From Hydrangea macrophylla (taxonomy: Eukaryota > Streptophyta > Magnoliopsida > Cornales > Hydrangeaceae), in assembly GCA_033977485.1 (NCBI GenBank), contig CM066984.1, positions 48,607,100 through 48,671,099 on the forward strand: DNA of 64,000 nt, read 5' to 3'. The notes under the pieces are model-generated. The model had not been told where the DNA came from, ran no database searches, and saw only the letters and a program-made list of their open reading frames with translations. Shown piece by piece: positions 23,801 to 33,737 of the stretch. Position 1 is the first letter of the stretch, and each line of letters starts with the position of its first letter. The translations under genes and the position numbers were made by a program.

Positions 23801-25334
23801 TCATTGCCGAAACAACATATGGTGGCGACACTACCCCTGTCCCTTGAAAATAGAATTCAGTTTGCTCAGGAATTCGAAATAAAACTCTCTTCTTTTGACA
23901 GTCAATCGAAGCATGATAAGTAGATAACCAATCCATCCCCAAAATAACATCAAAGTATTGGATGTTCAAAGGTATCAAGTCTACCATTAACATTCTGCCA
24001 TCCACTTCTATTCCACAAGCTTTATAGACAGAAGCACTATTCAAAGATACTCCCGAAGGAATAGCAATAGATAAAATATATCCCAAAGATTCGGAAGATC
24101 TATCCAGATTCTTAGCAAAACAACAAGATACATATCAATGTGTGGATCCAGAATCAATAAGTACATGTGCAGGGTACGCGCAAATAAGGAGTGTACCTGA
24201 CACAACTGTATCAGCTGTAAACGTATCTCCCGGTATAAGTTCAAACATCCGACCTTGCCTCTGTTCTTTCTTTTCTCCTTCAGACTTCTGGACTGATTTA
24301 TGAGTAGCTATGCTTGGTATAGATGAGCTTGGACCCCTTGAACGTCGCTGTGGGCAGTCTTTAGCAAAATGTCCCCTTTCTCCACATTCAAAGCAAACAC
24401 TTCCCGAACCGGAACCCCGTGAATAGGATTGAGGACAATCCTTAGAAACATGCCCAGGTTGTTCACATCTATAACATAAACCTTTGTTCCAATAGCAAGG
24501 CCCATTATGTTGTTTCCCACAAGTTGGACAAACGGGTTTACTCTCCGCTTGGAAATTGCTTCCATAACGTGATGATCCAAATCCCATACTAGAAACTCTG
24601 GGCTTCTTAAAATAACCTTGTCCTCTTGTTAGCCCTTCTCCTTGCCTCTTTGTTTGTTGATCTCTATTCTTTTGGAATTCTTCCCCATCTCGCTCCACTA
24701 TGAGTGTTGTGTCCAATACCTCCAAATATGTTTGGAATCGAAAGACATCCACCCGACTACGAATACCCCAACGTAAGCCATTTTCAAACTTCCTTGCTTT
24801 CATAGCATCGGTAGCCACTTCGGATGGAGCAAAGCTGGACAACTCGGAAAATTTGGCAGCATATTGTAATACAGTCATGTTTCCCTGAGTAAAATTGGAA
24901 AAGTCTCTAGCTCTTTGCTCTTGAGCAGACTTAGGAAAATATGTACCATAGAACACTTCCAAAAATCGTCGCCAATTCATGTTAGGTTCCACCTTTTTCA
25001 CCATACGCCACCATTTATCAGCTTCACCTCGTAACATAAAAGCAGCATAGGTAACTTTTTCCTCTTCAGTACATTGGAACACAGTGAAAGTCTTTTCCAT
25101 CTCCGCTATCCATGTCTCTGCAACATGTGGATTAGGACGCCCATCATAGGCCAAAGGTTTTAACTTTTTGAAACCTTCCATAGCAGCTTGAGTAGTTCTT
25201 GCTTCATGATTTTCCTGATTCTGTGCTCCTGTTTTATTATCCTGAAATCGTTGCTCCACAGTTTGTGCAAATCTTTCAATTAGTTCCTCGATTCTGTCCA
25301 TCCTCTTACTTGGAGAACCTTGCCCTTGTGCCAT
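20811..25334 (-). pseudogene. Gypsy E gag-pol, one frame with four stops
   Basis: A single frame of 1,508 codons from MAQGQGS at 25334. Domains: gag (about residues 55-215); Cys-His clusters at 269-280, 287-300 (CYRCEQPGHVSKDC) and 314-327 (CFECGERGHFAKDC); protease IDSG at 393-396; RT with FIDD at 23142-23153; RNase H ([17 protein letters not shown]); integrase HHCC finger (HPG...HCLICQ) and core (MDFVVGF, HPQTDGQSE); and a C-terminal chromodomain-like tail (VKVLWRN, EATWERE). In-frame stops: TGA 24135-24137 just after the protease motif, TAA 22923-22925 in the RT/RNase H connection, TAA 21900-21902 and TAG 21630-21632 in integrase. No frameshift is needed, so decay is recent and consists of point changes. 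Confidence 0.93.
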
Positions 25335-25530
25335 CTTATAAACATAAATAGGATCAGTTCATATAATCAACATCATGTAATTCATGCCTTGTCATGTATC
25401 ATATGATAATCATGCTCTACTAATCGTGTCACATAAATCATGACACATAACATATCAAGTATCATGTATACGTGCACATATTCATTCAACGCACCTTAAT
25501 CATGCAATATATGCAAGTTTAACCCTTTAG

Positions 25531-25541
25531 CTCTGATACCA
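25531..25541 (-). other. Primer binding site of gypsy E (tRNA-iMet)
   Basis: The minus strand reads TGGTATCAGAG, 4 bp inboard of the 5' LTR. Confidence 0.85.
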
Positions 25542-25545
25542 ACTC

Positions 25546-27498
25546 TGTCACGACCCAAATCCACTAAGTATGGCACGAGAGTACATGACATGCCACCGAG
25601 GCCTGACTCTATGTTAATAACGTACAAAATGTGTTTTTAGGCTCCCATTTAAACCACATTTGCAAGTGATTAGCCCCAAGGGTATAATAGGAATTTGAAA
25701 ATTTGAGTTAGATTTTATACCAAAAGATAGCCGTTTGAGTCTAGGTTCCAACGTTGAAAACGGTGCACGATTTCAAAATTTCAGAAAAAGTTGTCTGTTT
25801 TCGTAAAAGTCGTCAGTTTTGAACCAATTAAAACAGTGTGTATTTCGATCGATCGAAACAGCTTCTATCCACAATTCTAGCCATGAGCATCTAAGCAATC
25901 AAACATGCTTGAATAGCAAAAGCACTTGCCAAAACCTTTCATACATGAACATAGGAGTCTTATACATCAAGTTCTACACATGCTCACCTAACAACATAAT
26001 TTACAAGTCCTTTAGTTCTAAACTACAACTACGCCATATACAATATGCACATTAAACACTTGCTCTCCTCTTTCGTCCTCTACTTCTCTTTCTCCTTTTC
26101 TTTCCTTTCACCTGAAATGGTTATTCAATAACCACATGAGCTGAAGCTCAGTGAATAACATGCTCTTTGACATAAATTTGTGTATATCATTTAAACACGT
26201 GATATGCAATTCAATGTAACATAATGAATCACAACCAAGTAAGTATTTATCTCCAAAGCTTCTTGTTCTTCTCACTATCCCGTGCCCGTAATGGCACCCT
26301 TTAGCCTTGTTCCGAGCTATCCAATACCCTACACAAGGCGTATTGAACACTCAAGCCTTAGAAGGCTTTTCTAGACTCCCTTTTGGAGCTTTCTCTTTGT
26401 AGTGATAGAACAATTGCTTCTTCAACCACATAATCACATAAACATATTTCCAACACATAATCCTTTCTATCTCTTGCACATATAGTCAATCATGATATAC
26501 ACACGTGCTCATAATTCATGAATTGAAAGTAAATCATTTATATGCCACAATTTCATTACTTGAAAAGTTTCCTCAAAGATAGAGGTTACTCACCTTGCTC
26601 TAGATATAGAATTGACAAGATGTAATGCTCACTTTCAAACTCCTACAAGTCATATAAGATTTCATAGCAAAACAATATGAATTCCTCTAATTCATCCATC
26701 AAAGCTCTATGGAAATGAAATTAAATCAAATACAAAGAATACTCAGAACCCTTAGCTTTTCAAGTCTAGCTTCAATTTGAGATAGAAATCTCCCTAGCAC
26801 CCTTTTCCCTTTGGTTTTCCTTCTTTTCTCTCTTGTTTTTCCCTTTCTTCTTTGCACCTACTTGCTTGTATATAGACAAGCACCTCAAAAAGATGTACAT
26901 CTTATTTAACCAGTTATTCTTCCATTTCTCTCTCTTGCCCACTTGAATACACATGGACTTAGCCAAATATAGCCCAACACCTCCTACTTGCCCACCTACT
27001 AGGCCACCTACTAGCTTAGGCAATGTAAGCTAGCATCTTGATTAGGCTAACTAATCATCATTAAGCTAATTAATCTCAATTAGACTAATTAATCTTGGTT
27101 AGGAAAAATCTACCAAATTTCCAAAATTACACTTTCACCTACCATATTTCTTACTAATTACACAATAGTTCCTCTAGTTCTCGTGAATTGCTAATTCACC
27201 TACTAGTTAGGAAAATGTATTTTTTTACTCCTATCATTTATGCCCTTGTCTAGCAATTCAACATTATACATCAAATATATATCCAATACAAGGCATTAAA
27301 TAATTCCATGTTTTTCAAAATATGCAAATGCCAAATAGATTGCCATGTATAACACATAACAAGAGTTTATCAACCCTTAAATTCCTTCCATTACTTAATA
27401 ATAAGATTAGGTATGCAAATCACATATATATTCATGTCATTACCGTATAATGCACATTAAGATAATATTATCACATGTCAAAATGTTGGGATATTACA
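25546..27498 (-). repeat. 5' LTR of gypsy E
   Basis: Partner of 18812-20770. Differences are scattered substitutions plus small indels (for example a 3-bp loss in a CAA run and fewer TA units near 27423). Confidence 0.94.
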
Positions 27499-27564
27499 GA
27501 TGGTGGAGATGGTAGGCGGCTGGTGGTGGTGACAGAACCCTAATTTAGGGAGGCTCTTATACCA

Positions 27565-27721
27565 TATTGAATAACATTACACAATATTATTGAAGGCTTA
27601 ATCTCACAATTGTGAGACCTCTTTATTTATAATAACAAAGGAACCAATAATTACACGCAAGTCCCTATACTAATCATAAAATATAAAAACATTATAAAAC
27701 ATTAATAACTAATAAAACCCA
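27565..27721 (-). repeat. 5' LTR of Copia D (157 bp)
   Basis: Preceded by a decayed primer site (minus TGGTATAAGAGCC, 27552-27564) and followed by the target duplication ACTGG. Confidence 0.92.
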
Positions 27722-27726
27722 ACTGG

Positions 27727-28032
27727 TTGGTCTAGGGTTGAAGAAAGGAAGAGAGGAGGGATGAATGAGTTGATGTATTAGGCCAAGGGGTCGATCAGTG
27801 TGTCTTCCCAAGAGAGAAGAGTTGCAAAAGGGTTGGGAGAGATTATAGGAGGTCGGCGCAACCTAGGTGGCTAGGGTGGGCTGCGGTGCAAGCTATGGGG
27901 GTGTCGGCAAGGCCTGGGAAGGCTGGGGTTGTGGCAGCGCAAGCTGGGGTGGGGTTGTTGGTGCAGCACAAGCTGGGGTGGTGCTGGTGGTGCGGATGGT
28001 GGCTAACCCTATCTAGGGTGACTCAGATACCA
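27727..28032 (-). other. Leader of composite Copia B with primer site
   Basis: The non-coding leader, resumed after D, is rich in GGTCGG and GCTGGGGTGG motifs and resembles the leader of G at 63140-63450. It ends in a two-mismatch iMet primer site (minus TGGTATCTGAGT, 28021-28032) abutting the LTR at 28033. Confidence 0.75.
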
Positions 28033-28221
28033 TGTTAGGTTTTAGGAGAGAATAATTTTACAAGCCTAAGAGAGCAATTGTCTCTACGATACTTTTATTA
28101 TATTCAGCCAAAGTTGAAAAAAAAAAAAAAAAAAAAAAAAAAAAGGAAATTACATTAAAGCCCCTTAAATAAAATAAAGTGAACTAGCCTATAAAAAATG
28201 AGAAATAAACAATTTCCAACA
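28033..28221 (-). repeat. 5' LTR of Copia B (189 bp)
   Basis: Same family as 8512-8640, but with a 28-A run (28117-28144) and about 40 bp missing from the partner. The small inverted repeat near the TATA-like box is kept in shifted form (AGAGA/TCTCT). Confidence 0.85.
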
Positions 28222-28338
28222 GGGCCTACCAGATTGGCCCTTAAAATGCTTATGCCCAAGTTAGTTGTAGCCCCCTTAGTTCTATATATACACCTGACTA
28301 ACAATTTGTATTTATCTGATGTGGGGCGGCATCTCACA

Positions 28339-28552
28339 ATCTCCCCCACTCAAAGACGCAGTGTCCTCGTCGCGTAGGCCCAGTTCTCCCCTTAGTTTGT
28401 CGATGTGGAAGAAGATCATTGGTGACCACAAAGCAACCCATAAGCGGGCACAGAGTACAACTACCGTGGGCATGTACCCTTCTCGGAGCATCTATTCCTC
28501 TACCACACCACAACAGCGCCCTCACGGGACCACGGTTGGCTCTGATACCATT
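28339..28552 (-). other. Interior of TRIM F
   Basis: 214 bp between a polypurine-like tract and an initiator-Met primer site. The frames here are short and lack any domain. GC-richer than the surrounding intron. Confidence 0.6.
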
Positions 28553-28851
28553 TTTAACGCCCCAAGTTAGTCCAATAGCCTGACAACTTGACGATTGAAC
28601 GCCAAAAGAGGCGACCTAGTTTTTTTTTTTTTTTTTAACAAGAGGTGACTTAGTACAGTAGTGTACCATGATCAGGAACGATCGCTCCAAAACGGGGATC
28701 ATTAGGGTTTGACCAATTTCTGGTAACACTAAGATAAACAATAAAAACAAGGAATTTTGTTTTCGTCTCACTGAAGTAACAAGCTAACTAATAGTATCAG
28801 ATGGAACATTCCAATCATTTATGTCAAGGAAACGATGGAAGAGAGCTATAC

Positions 28852-28975
28852 CCGGGCTGACAGCAACAAAGACACAATTCTCGGCATGGCTGAGCCAGAT
28901 CACTGCGTACTCTTCGATCATAACATGTTATGAAACACCCCGATAATCCCAGCAACGCGAAAAACAACAGTGCTC
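28852..28975 (-). CDS. RING-CH membrane protein gene, exon C
   Basis: Reads GALLFFALLGLSGCF, ITCYDRRVRSDLAQP and CRELCLCCCQPG. It is a membrane segment, a charged DRRVR stretch and a Cys-rich run, and I recognise this order from plant RING/FYVE/PHD-type (RING-CH) membrane proteins. The splice acceptor is GAGCACAG (AG at 28977-28976) and the donor GTATAG starts at 28851. Phase: one base from exon B plus GA gives Gly, and the exon ends after two bases of a codon. No stop or frameshift. The following exon (expected to carry more Cys-rich sequence and a further membrane segment) is not present down to position 1. An overlapping frame ending at 28918 is longer but reads nothing known and is rejected. 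Confidence 0.85.
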
Positions 28976-28977
28976 CT

Positions 28978-29986
28978 GTGCTCACCACCAACAACAATAT
29001 ATGCATCAACATCACTGGAGCCAGCATTCAGAGGATGATGCTTAAGCAGGAAGCAAAATAAATATGTATCCTGCATATTAATGTTGCAACGGCAAGCATA
29101 TGCCTCCTGTAATTCTTCAAGGCTCTGCTAGGGTCATGTATTTAGTGAGGGCACTTTTCTTTGTTTTGGTTAATAGGAAAACAGTGAAAAAAAATAGGAA
29201 GGAACAGAAAATAGGGTGAAAAGCACTACCCTTTTTTTTTCTCAAGTAATTGATAAATTTTTGTGAACTTTTAGCTTCCAATATCATTTAAACATGCAAG
29301 CAAACACTAGGGAAAAACATAAGAGAATAGTTCCTTCTTGCTTTCCTTTCCTTTCCTTTCCATTCTCTTTTCCTTCTCTAAATTTGGCAAACCAAAACAG
29401 AGCCCAACAAGATTATATACTTCTTTTGATGTGCACGAACACACATGCTTTCATTCATGGAAGTAAAAACAGTGACTATCCCCCATCCCCGTCGCCCAAC
29501 AAGAAAATAGCCACTGGAAATAAAAATTACATTGGGCATTGGAAAGTGATGAACGATTCGAAAAGGGTCGTGAGCAGCCAATAACATAACATCAAGATCA
29601 CTTCATATTACAAGGGAAACATTGAAAAGAAAAAATTTCATGCTGGGTAACAACTTAACAAAGACAAAGAAATCAAATGGAAAAAGAACTAAAGCAGTAA
29701 AACCCTCACTGAATAAGGAAGTGTTTTTCAGAGCATCCCCACAATCCAGGGAACGAAAGATCAAAGATAACATCAATCAGACTACTTAAAGTCCAAAACT
29801 GGAAAATACAGAGATGAATTATTGAAGACAAGTAAAATATTTACAGATGCAAAGTTTCAGGTTGCAGACTCTTTCTGCCACTGCAGCACTCTATTCTTTA
29901 CATAATTACATCGACATCCTTTCACCGAAAAATCTAGTTATCTCCTTAGTTAGCATCTTTTAAACGTCAACCAACCTTAATAAGTT
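28978..29986. other. Intron sequence without recognised element
   Basis: No domain-bearing frame. Contains a CTTTC pyrimidine repeat near 29340-29362. One open frame in the sense of the gene at 29124-28918 overlaps exon C out of frame and shows no family resemblance. Confidence 0.5.
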
Positions 29987-29994
29987 ACTAGTGA

Positions 29995-30489
29995 CCATGG
30001 TTGCTAGAATCATACGATTCACGATTCGATTCATACAATTCCATTCGATTCTCATACTGAACGATTCGGATGCCTATGAATCGGAAATCGCACTCAATCG
30101 GTGATTCATGATTCGATACAACTTCTACCTATAAAGTTTATGCTTGTTGTGATAGAACTTCTACCTATAAAGTTTATGCTTGTTAGTAAATAAATATGTG
30201 ACTAGTAAAATAATACCAATCTTCTTATCAGGAAAAATCAGCAGTAATGCCATTAATGCATTGTCCTTATGTTTGTTCTTTTTTCATATTCACATTCATG
30301 CATGATTCGAAATGTTGGCTTCACATCCTGAAATAGCACACATTTCATATGTATATACATGTGTTTTATGTGCATATACAAATGTATTATTATTTTTTTT
30401 GTGAATCTTACGATTCACGATTCGATTTGATTCACGATTCACATTCTTGGCAAACCGATTCACGATTCGATTCACAGTTTGACAACATT
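29995..30489 (+). mobile_element. GATTCG-rich hAT-like miniature element, copy 2
   Basis: 495 bp with 8-bp near-duplication (ACTAGTGA 29987-29994, GCTAGTGA 30490-30497). Ends CCATGGTTGCTAGAATC and CAGTTTGACAACATT. Homologous to 6573-7235 in the opposite orientation; both share the GATTCACGATTCG-rich termini and a central CATATACAAATG segment. No coding. Confidence 0.7.
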
Positions 30490-30634
30490 GCTAGTGAGTC
30501 AGTGACACCAACCAGCCTGACTGGATCTTCTATAACCAAGCTGATCAGCAATCTGTATTCTATTTTCAAGGAGATTATTAACTCTGAGATCCAGAACATC
30601 AGATTTCCCATCAATTCTTGGACTTATAAAACTT

Positions 30635-31219
30635 TCAAATTCCAACCAATTTCAGGATACACAAACTCCTAACTGTACAGCACCCTGACATGATAACACC
30701 GAAAGAATATCCAAAAGAACGTTTACAAGCGAAAAACCCAGCCGCCCAACGAAAAGGTGATTGGTTTTTTAATGTTGTGTTTGGAATAAGTCGTAAGACC
30801 ATAGCTTCTGAACGGAAATTAGGTAAATTTGCAAATTCGCACTGAACTTTGTTTCGTTTCAGTTTAATGGGGTCGATCAAATGGGGCGGTCTGAAGGCAG
30901 GTCTTGTGAGGTCACTAGGTAGAATCTCCGTGGGGCCACAGACCGCAAGACCCAAAACAAAGTCGTGTGAAAAGATTGTGGGTACTGGAGAGCTTACTCG
31001 GTGGAATAATTGGATTATAGAATTCTTTTCATACCCGAAGAAAAAAAAATCCCTTTCAACTGAAATGATGTACAGATCCTGTCTACTTAGAGAATCTCCC
31101 ATATTGCCTCTAAAGTAGACATGCTCAATGTTAACCCTCCTTGTCCTAGGCCATGGAGATAGCCAAAGTGATTTCGTAGGTGTAAACGAGAGAGTATGAT
31201 TTGAAAAATATTGAAGCAC
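30635..31219 (-). other. Unassigned 194-codon open frame
   Basis: An uninterrupted minus-strand frame within the intron (MLQYFSNHTLSF...). I do not recognise any domain, and the Phe-rich and Pro-rich composition does not look like the neighbouring proteins. Just upstream of it, 31271-31283 reads TGGTATCAGAGCA on the same strand, which is an initiator-Met primer site. The stretch may therefore be the interior of another degraded LTR element, with its LTR beyond 31284. A real gene is unlikely. Confidence 0.2.
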
Positions 31220-31329
31220 ACCATCTATAGAGGTTTCTCTCGTGTATTATATAAAAACAAAAACCGTTGTTGCTCTGATACCAATTTTGATCTAGTTTCA
31301 ATTAGAGAATTTGGAAGCTGCAGGATTAA

Positions 31330-31900
31330 CACTCCACTTGGTTTGATTGTAAAATAGAACAGAATAGAATTGAACATAATAGAATTGAACATAATAGAAT
31401 AGAATTGATTTGCAATTCTAATTCTCTTGTTTGGTTTAAAACATATGAAAAGAATAGAATTGAAAAGAATTATTGCTATTTCCTAAAATACCCTCAGATC
31501 TTAAAGCAGTACCCAAACAGACCTTAAATTAGACAAGAACAGACCAGACACAGACACAGATGAAGAAGAAGAAGAAGAAAGACGAAGAAAGAAGAAGAAG
31601 ACGAACACGAAAAGAAGAAGAAGAAGAAGAAGCTGCGAAGAAGAAGATGCAGCAAAAGGAAGAAGCTGAAGAAGTTAGGGCTTTTGGATTTGGGTATTTT
31701 GGGAAGAACACATTTTTAGACTGAATTGTCACCAAATCGGACCAATTTTGGTCGGATTTCACTTTGGCCTAAAACTTCAATTCTCAAGAATTGGCAAGAA
31801 TTGGAAATATTAATTTTTCTGTCAAACCAAACACATGATTTGCCACAAACAAGAATTACAAATCAATTCTTTTCTTATTTGTGGTAAACCAAACAGAGTG
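31330..31900. mobile_element. PIF/Harbinger (Tourist-like) MITE, 571 bp
   Basis: 3-bp target duplication TAA (31327-31329, 31901-31903) and inverted termini CACTCCACTTGGTTTG / CACTCTGTTTGGTTTAC. Interior is rich in AATAGAATTGAA near the left end and GAAGAA repeats at 31561-31640. No transposase. Confidence 0.78.
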
Positions 31901-31903
31901 TAA

Positions 31904-32108
31904 GGACCCAAATGAAAATAGGATCAAGGCAGCATAACTTGCAAATCTGATTTTAGTGCAGACTAATGCAGTTTCTAGCACCTATGGCTCGAATAACGGG
32001 CTAGAATAGAAGCCCCAGCAAAAATAAGATAGAAAACAAAAATCTAGAAATTTCATCAATTTAGGTTTCCTAATTAAGAGATGTATGCCCGTTCTGAAAA
32101 AAACTGTG
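31904..32108. other. Intron sequence, nothing recognised
   Basis: AT-rich spacer between the MITE and Copia K. Ends in GTTAC, the target duplication of K. Confidence 0.5.
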
Positions 32109-32113
32109 GTTAC

Positions 32114-32258
32114 TGTTAGAGTTATTTTGTTGTTAGGTTTTATTTTGTTACAAGTTCAAGAACCTATTTGTAATATTTGTTTCTTCTTCTTTGTGGTTAA
32201 TACAAAAGGTTCTAACTTATGTTAGAAACCTAAGCTTTTACCAAATAATAATCAAACA
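32114..32258 (+). repeat. 5' LTR of Copia K (145 bp)
   Basis: Starts TGTTAGAG and ends CAAACA. Followed by TGGTATCAGAGCC (32259-32271), the primer site. Confidence 0.92.
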
Positions 32259-32629
32259 TGGTATCAGAGCCACACCCAAAACCCTAACCCTAATCCACTG
32301 CACCACCACCACCACCACCACTGCTTGCGCCGACCACCCACCTACCCACCCTGGCCTTCGCAGCCCCTCCAACCATCACCTAGCCTGCGCCGCACCACCA
32401 CACACACCTCCTAGCCTTCGCAGTCCCCCCAAACCAACCCCCAGCCTACGCCGCACACCAGAACCACCATCCCTGGCTGCGCCGCGGCCCGCAAGCCCCA
32501 GCTCCCTCTTAGCCTTCGCAGCCTCACCCATCATCCTTCCCTACCTCGCAAACCCACCAGCTACTCTAGGCTAACTCCCACACACCCCTAACCCCTTCAC
32601 TCTGATTTCCGAACCCTACAAGCGGCTTT
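32259..32629 (+). repeat. Leader of Copia K with degenerate repeats
   Basis: Begins with the primer site, then ACCCTAACCCTAA, then a (CAC)n run, then several degenerate copies of a CTAGCCTTCGCAG unit (about 32345-32530). A plus-strand frame through it is a composition artefact. Split at 32629 by Copia L; the leader resumes at 38328. Confidence 0.75.
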
Positions 32630-32789
32630 TGTTAGTTTACTTGTTTTATTATTTTTATTTTTACTTTATTTCCCTTACTCTTATATATTAGACATAGGGA
32701 TACTATTGTAATTCTTTCTTCTTCTCTACATATAATAAAATATGGGAGACGTCATTTGTCTCCCAATCTTGCCCTAATTTATTTCTACA
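32630..32789 (+). repeat. 5' LTR of Copia L (160 bp)
   Basis: TATA-like TATAATAAAA at 32731-32740, followed at once by a perfect 8-bp inverted repeat TGGGAGAC / GTCTCCCA (32743-32765). The repeat is kept in the other LTR, although the loop has a substitution. Confidence 0.92.
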
Positions 32790-33202
32790 TGGTATCAGAG
32801 CCACCCTAAGAGGGTTCTCCACCACTACCCACCATCTCCACCACCCACCATCTCCACCACCACCGGCCACCTTAAACCATCACCACCAACCTTGCGACTC
32901 ACCCCAACCCTAACCCTTACCTGCGCCGCAGCACATACAGGCCCCCTAGCCTGTGGCGCAAGTCCTTGACCTAGTCCAGCCCCTCCGCAAGCCTCCTAGC
33001 CTCCTCACAACCTCTTGGCGACACCATCCATGACCCTCCTGGTCTAGCCGACACTGATGCAAGCATTCTTCACCCAGCCGACAGCCATAAATTTTCTCTT
33101 TCCCTAGCCGACAGCCTCATGCAGGCATAATTCTATCGGCGGCTAACCAAACTTCTCGCTGCCCTTCTTAGCTTCTCTTTTTCTTTGCTGATACCTTACG
33201 AC

Positions 33203-33541
33203 TGTTGAGATTGTCTGTCCTACATCGGGGACTTATAACCTAGCTATTCAATATATAAGTTCAAGGGGCTACTCCACCCATTGCCAATTGGTTTTGGGTT
33301 GGATGCTCCAATTTAACATGGTATCAGAGCAGGTTACTGTTGGGCCAATTTGTCCACGTGTGCTTCACGTCACCCTATCTCAGTAATCCACGTGTTTGGC
33401 TCTCAGTCATGCCACACGTGCGGGGGCGTGTTGAGATTGTCTGTCCCACAACGGGGACTTATAACCTAGCTAATCAAAATATAAGTTCAAGGGGCTACTC
33501 CACCCATTGCCAATTGGTTTTGGGTTGGATGCTCCAATTCA
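33203..33541 (+). mobile_element. TRIM element M1 (339 bp)
   Basis: Two LTRs (33203-33318, 116 bp; 33429-33541, 113 bp) enclose about 110 bp with an initiator-Met primer site (TGGTATCAGAGCAGG at 33319) and a G-rich polypurine tract (GTGCGGGGGCG). Target duplication ACGAC (33198-33202, 33542-33546); the last three bases of the right LTR are missing at the junction. No coding. Same family as M2 at 59224-59625. Confidence 0.9.
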
Positions 33542-33737
33542 ACGACTATCTCGTTTTGATCGACGGTTAATATTTTTGTGTTTTTTGGTCCTTATATGGA
33601 CCCTTGATTAGCTTTGGCTGATCCGAAGTCTTTGCATGGTGCTTTGATAGATACTTGAGCTCTCCATCACCGTTGGTACCGATTCCTATTCCCTTTTTTT
33701 GTGATTTTTGCGGGTATTTTTTGCGTGTCGATTCAAG

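Larger units (their letters stand above)
18812..27498 (-). mobile_element. Ty3/gypsy chromovirus E, full length
   Basis: An 8,687-bp element with LTRs of 1,959 bp (18812-20770) and 1,953 bp (25546-27498) and exact target duplication GATGG (18807-18811, 27499-27503). The primer site is tRNA-iMet and the polypurine tract abuts the 3' LTR. Domain order gag, protease, RT, RNase H, integrase, chromodomain-like tail identifies Ty3/gypsy. The long LTRs and the tail suggest the Tekay/Del chromovirus branch, which is an inference. About 25 LTR substitutions by eye (around 1.3%) make it younger than its host D (3.8%), as the nesting requires. Confidence 0.95.
14252..27721 (-). mobile_element. Copia D, containing gypsy E
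   Basis: LTRs of 157 bp at 14252-14408 and 27565-27721, exact target duplication ACTGG (14247-14251, 27722-27726). Six LTR differences by eye (3.8%). The outer terminus is TA rather than TG in both LTRs. Same family as A. It sits in the leader of the composite block: the leader sequence continues after 27726. Its own leader is interrupted by gypsy E at 18812-27498. Without E it is about 4.8 kb. RT is largely deleted (see its gag-pol). Confidence 0.94.
8512..28221 (-). mobile_element. Composite Copia block B/X, host of D and E
   Basis: Its outer LTRs (8512-8640 and 28033-28221) are one family. The 3' tail at 8641-9535 is followed by a different LTR (9536-9667) with its own polypurine tract and its own RNase H/RT interior, which runs to a single gag start at 14084 and a leader completed after D at 27727-28032. 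There are thus two Copia 3' ends but one 5' end. The simplest reading is that X inserted into the RT of B and a later deletion fused X integrase to B gag. No clean target duplication flanks the outer LTRs (CGAGC versus GGGCC), so other recombination is possible. Confidence 0.7.
7543..28600 (-). mobile_element. TRIM-type element F, split by later insertions
   Basis: Three pieces belong together. An LTR start TGTAACGCCCCAAG is at 7543-7570. It continues at 8497-8511 after a hAT insertion, and at 28222-28338 after the composite Copia block, ending CATCTCACA. A 214-bp interior (28339-28552) begins with a polypurine-like tract (minus AGTGGGGGAGAT) and ends with an initiator-Met primer site (minus TGGTATCAGAGCC, 28538-28550). 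A second LTR start (TTTAACGCCCCAAG) follows at 28553 but diverges from about 28597. An interior this short, with primer site and polypurine tract but no coding, is the TRIM plan. No target duplication could be identified. Confidence 0.6.

Noticed and set aside
28033..28221. A-run of 28 as a retroposon or processed-transcript tail
   Set aside because: It lies inside a Copia LTR with normal sequence on both sides, so it is a local homopolymer expansion.
28918..29124. Open minus-strand frame (SLEELQEAYACRC... ending FHNML) first taken as a terminal exon
   Set aside because: It resembles no known family. The overlapping frame at 28975-28852 gives a recognisable RING-CH segment that joins in phase to exon B with proper splice sites.
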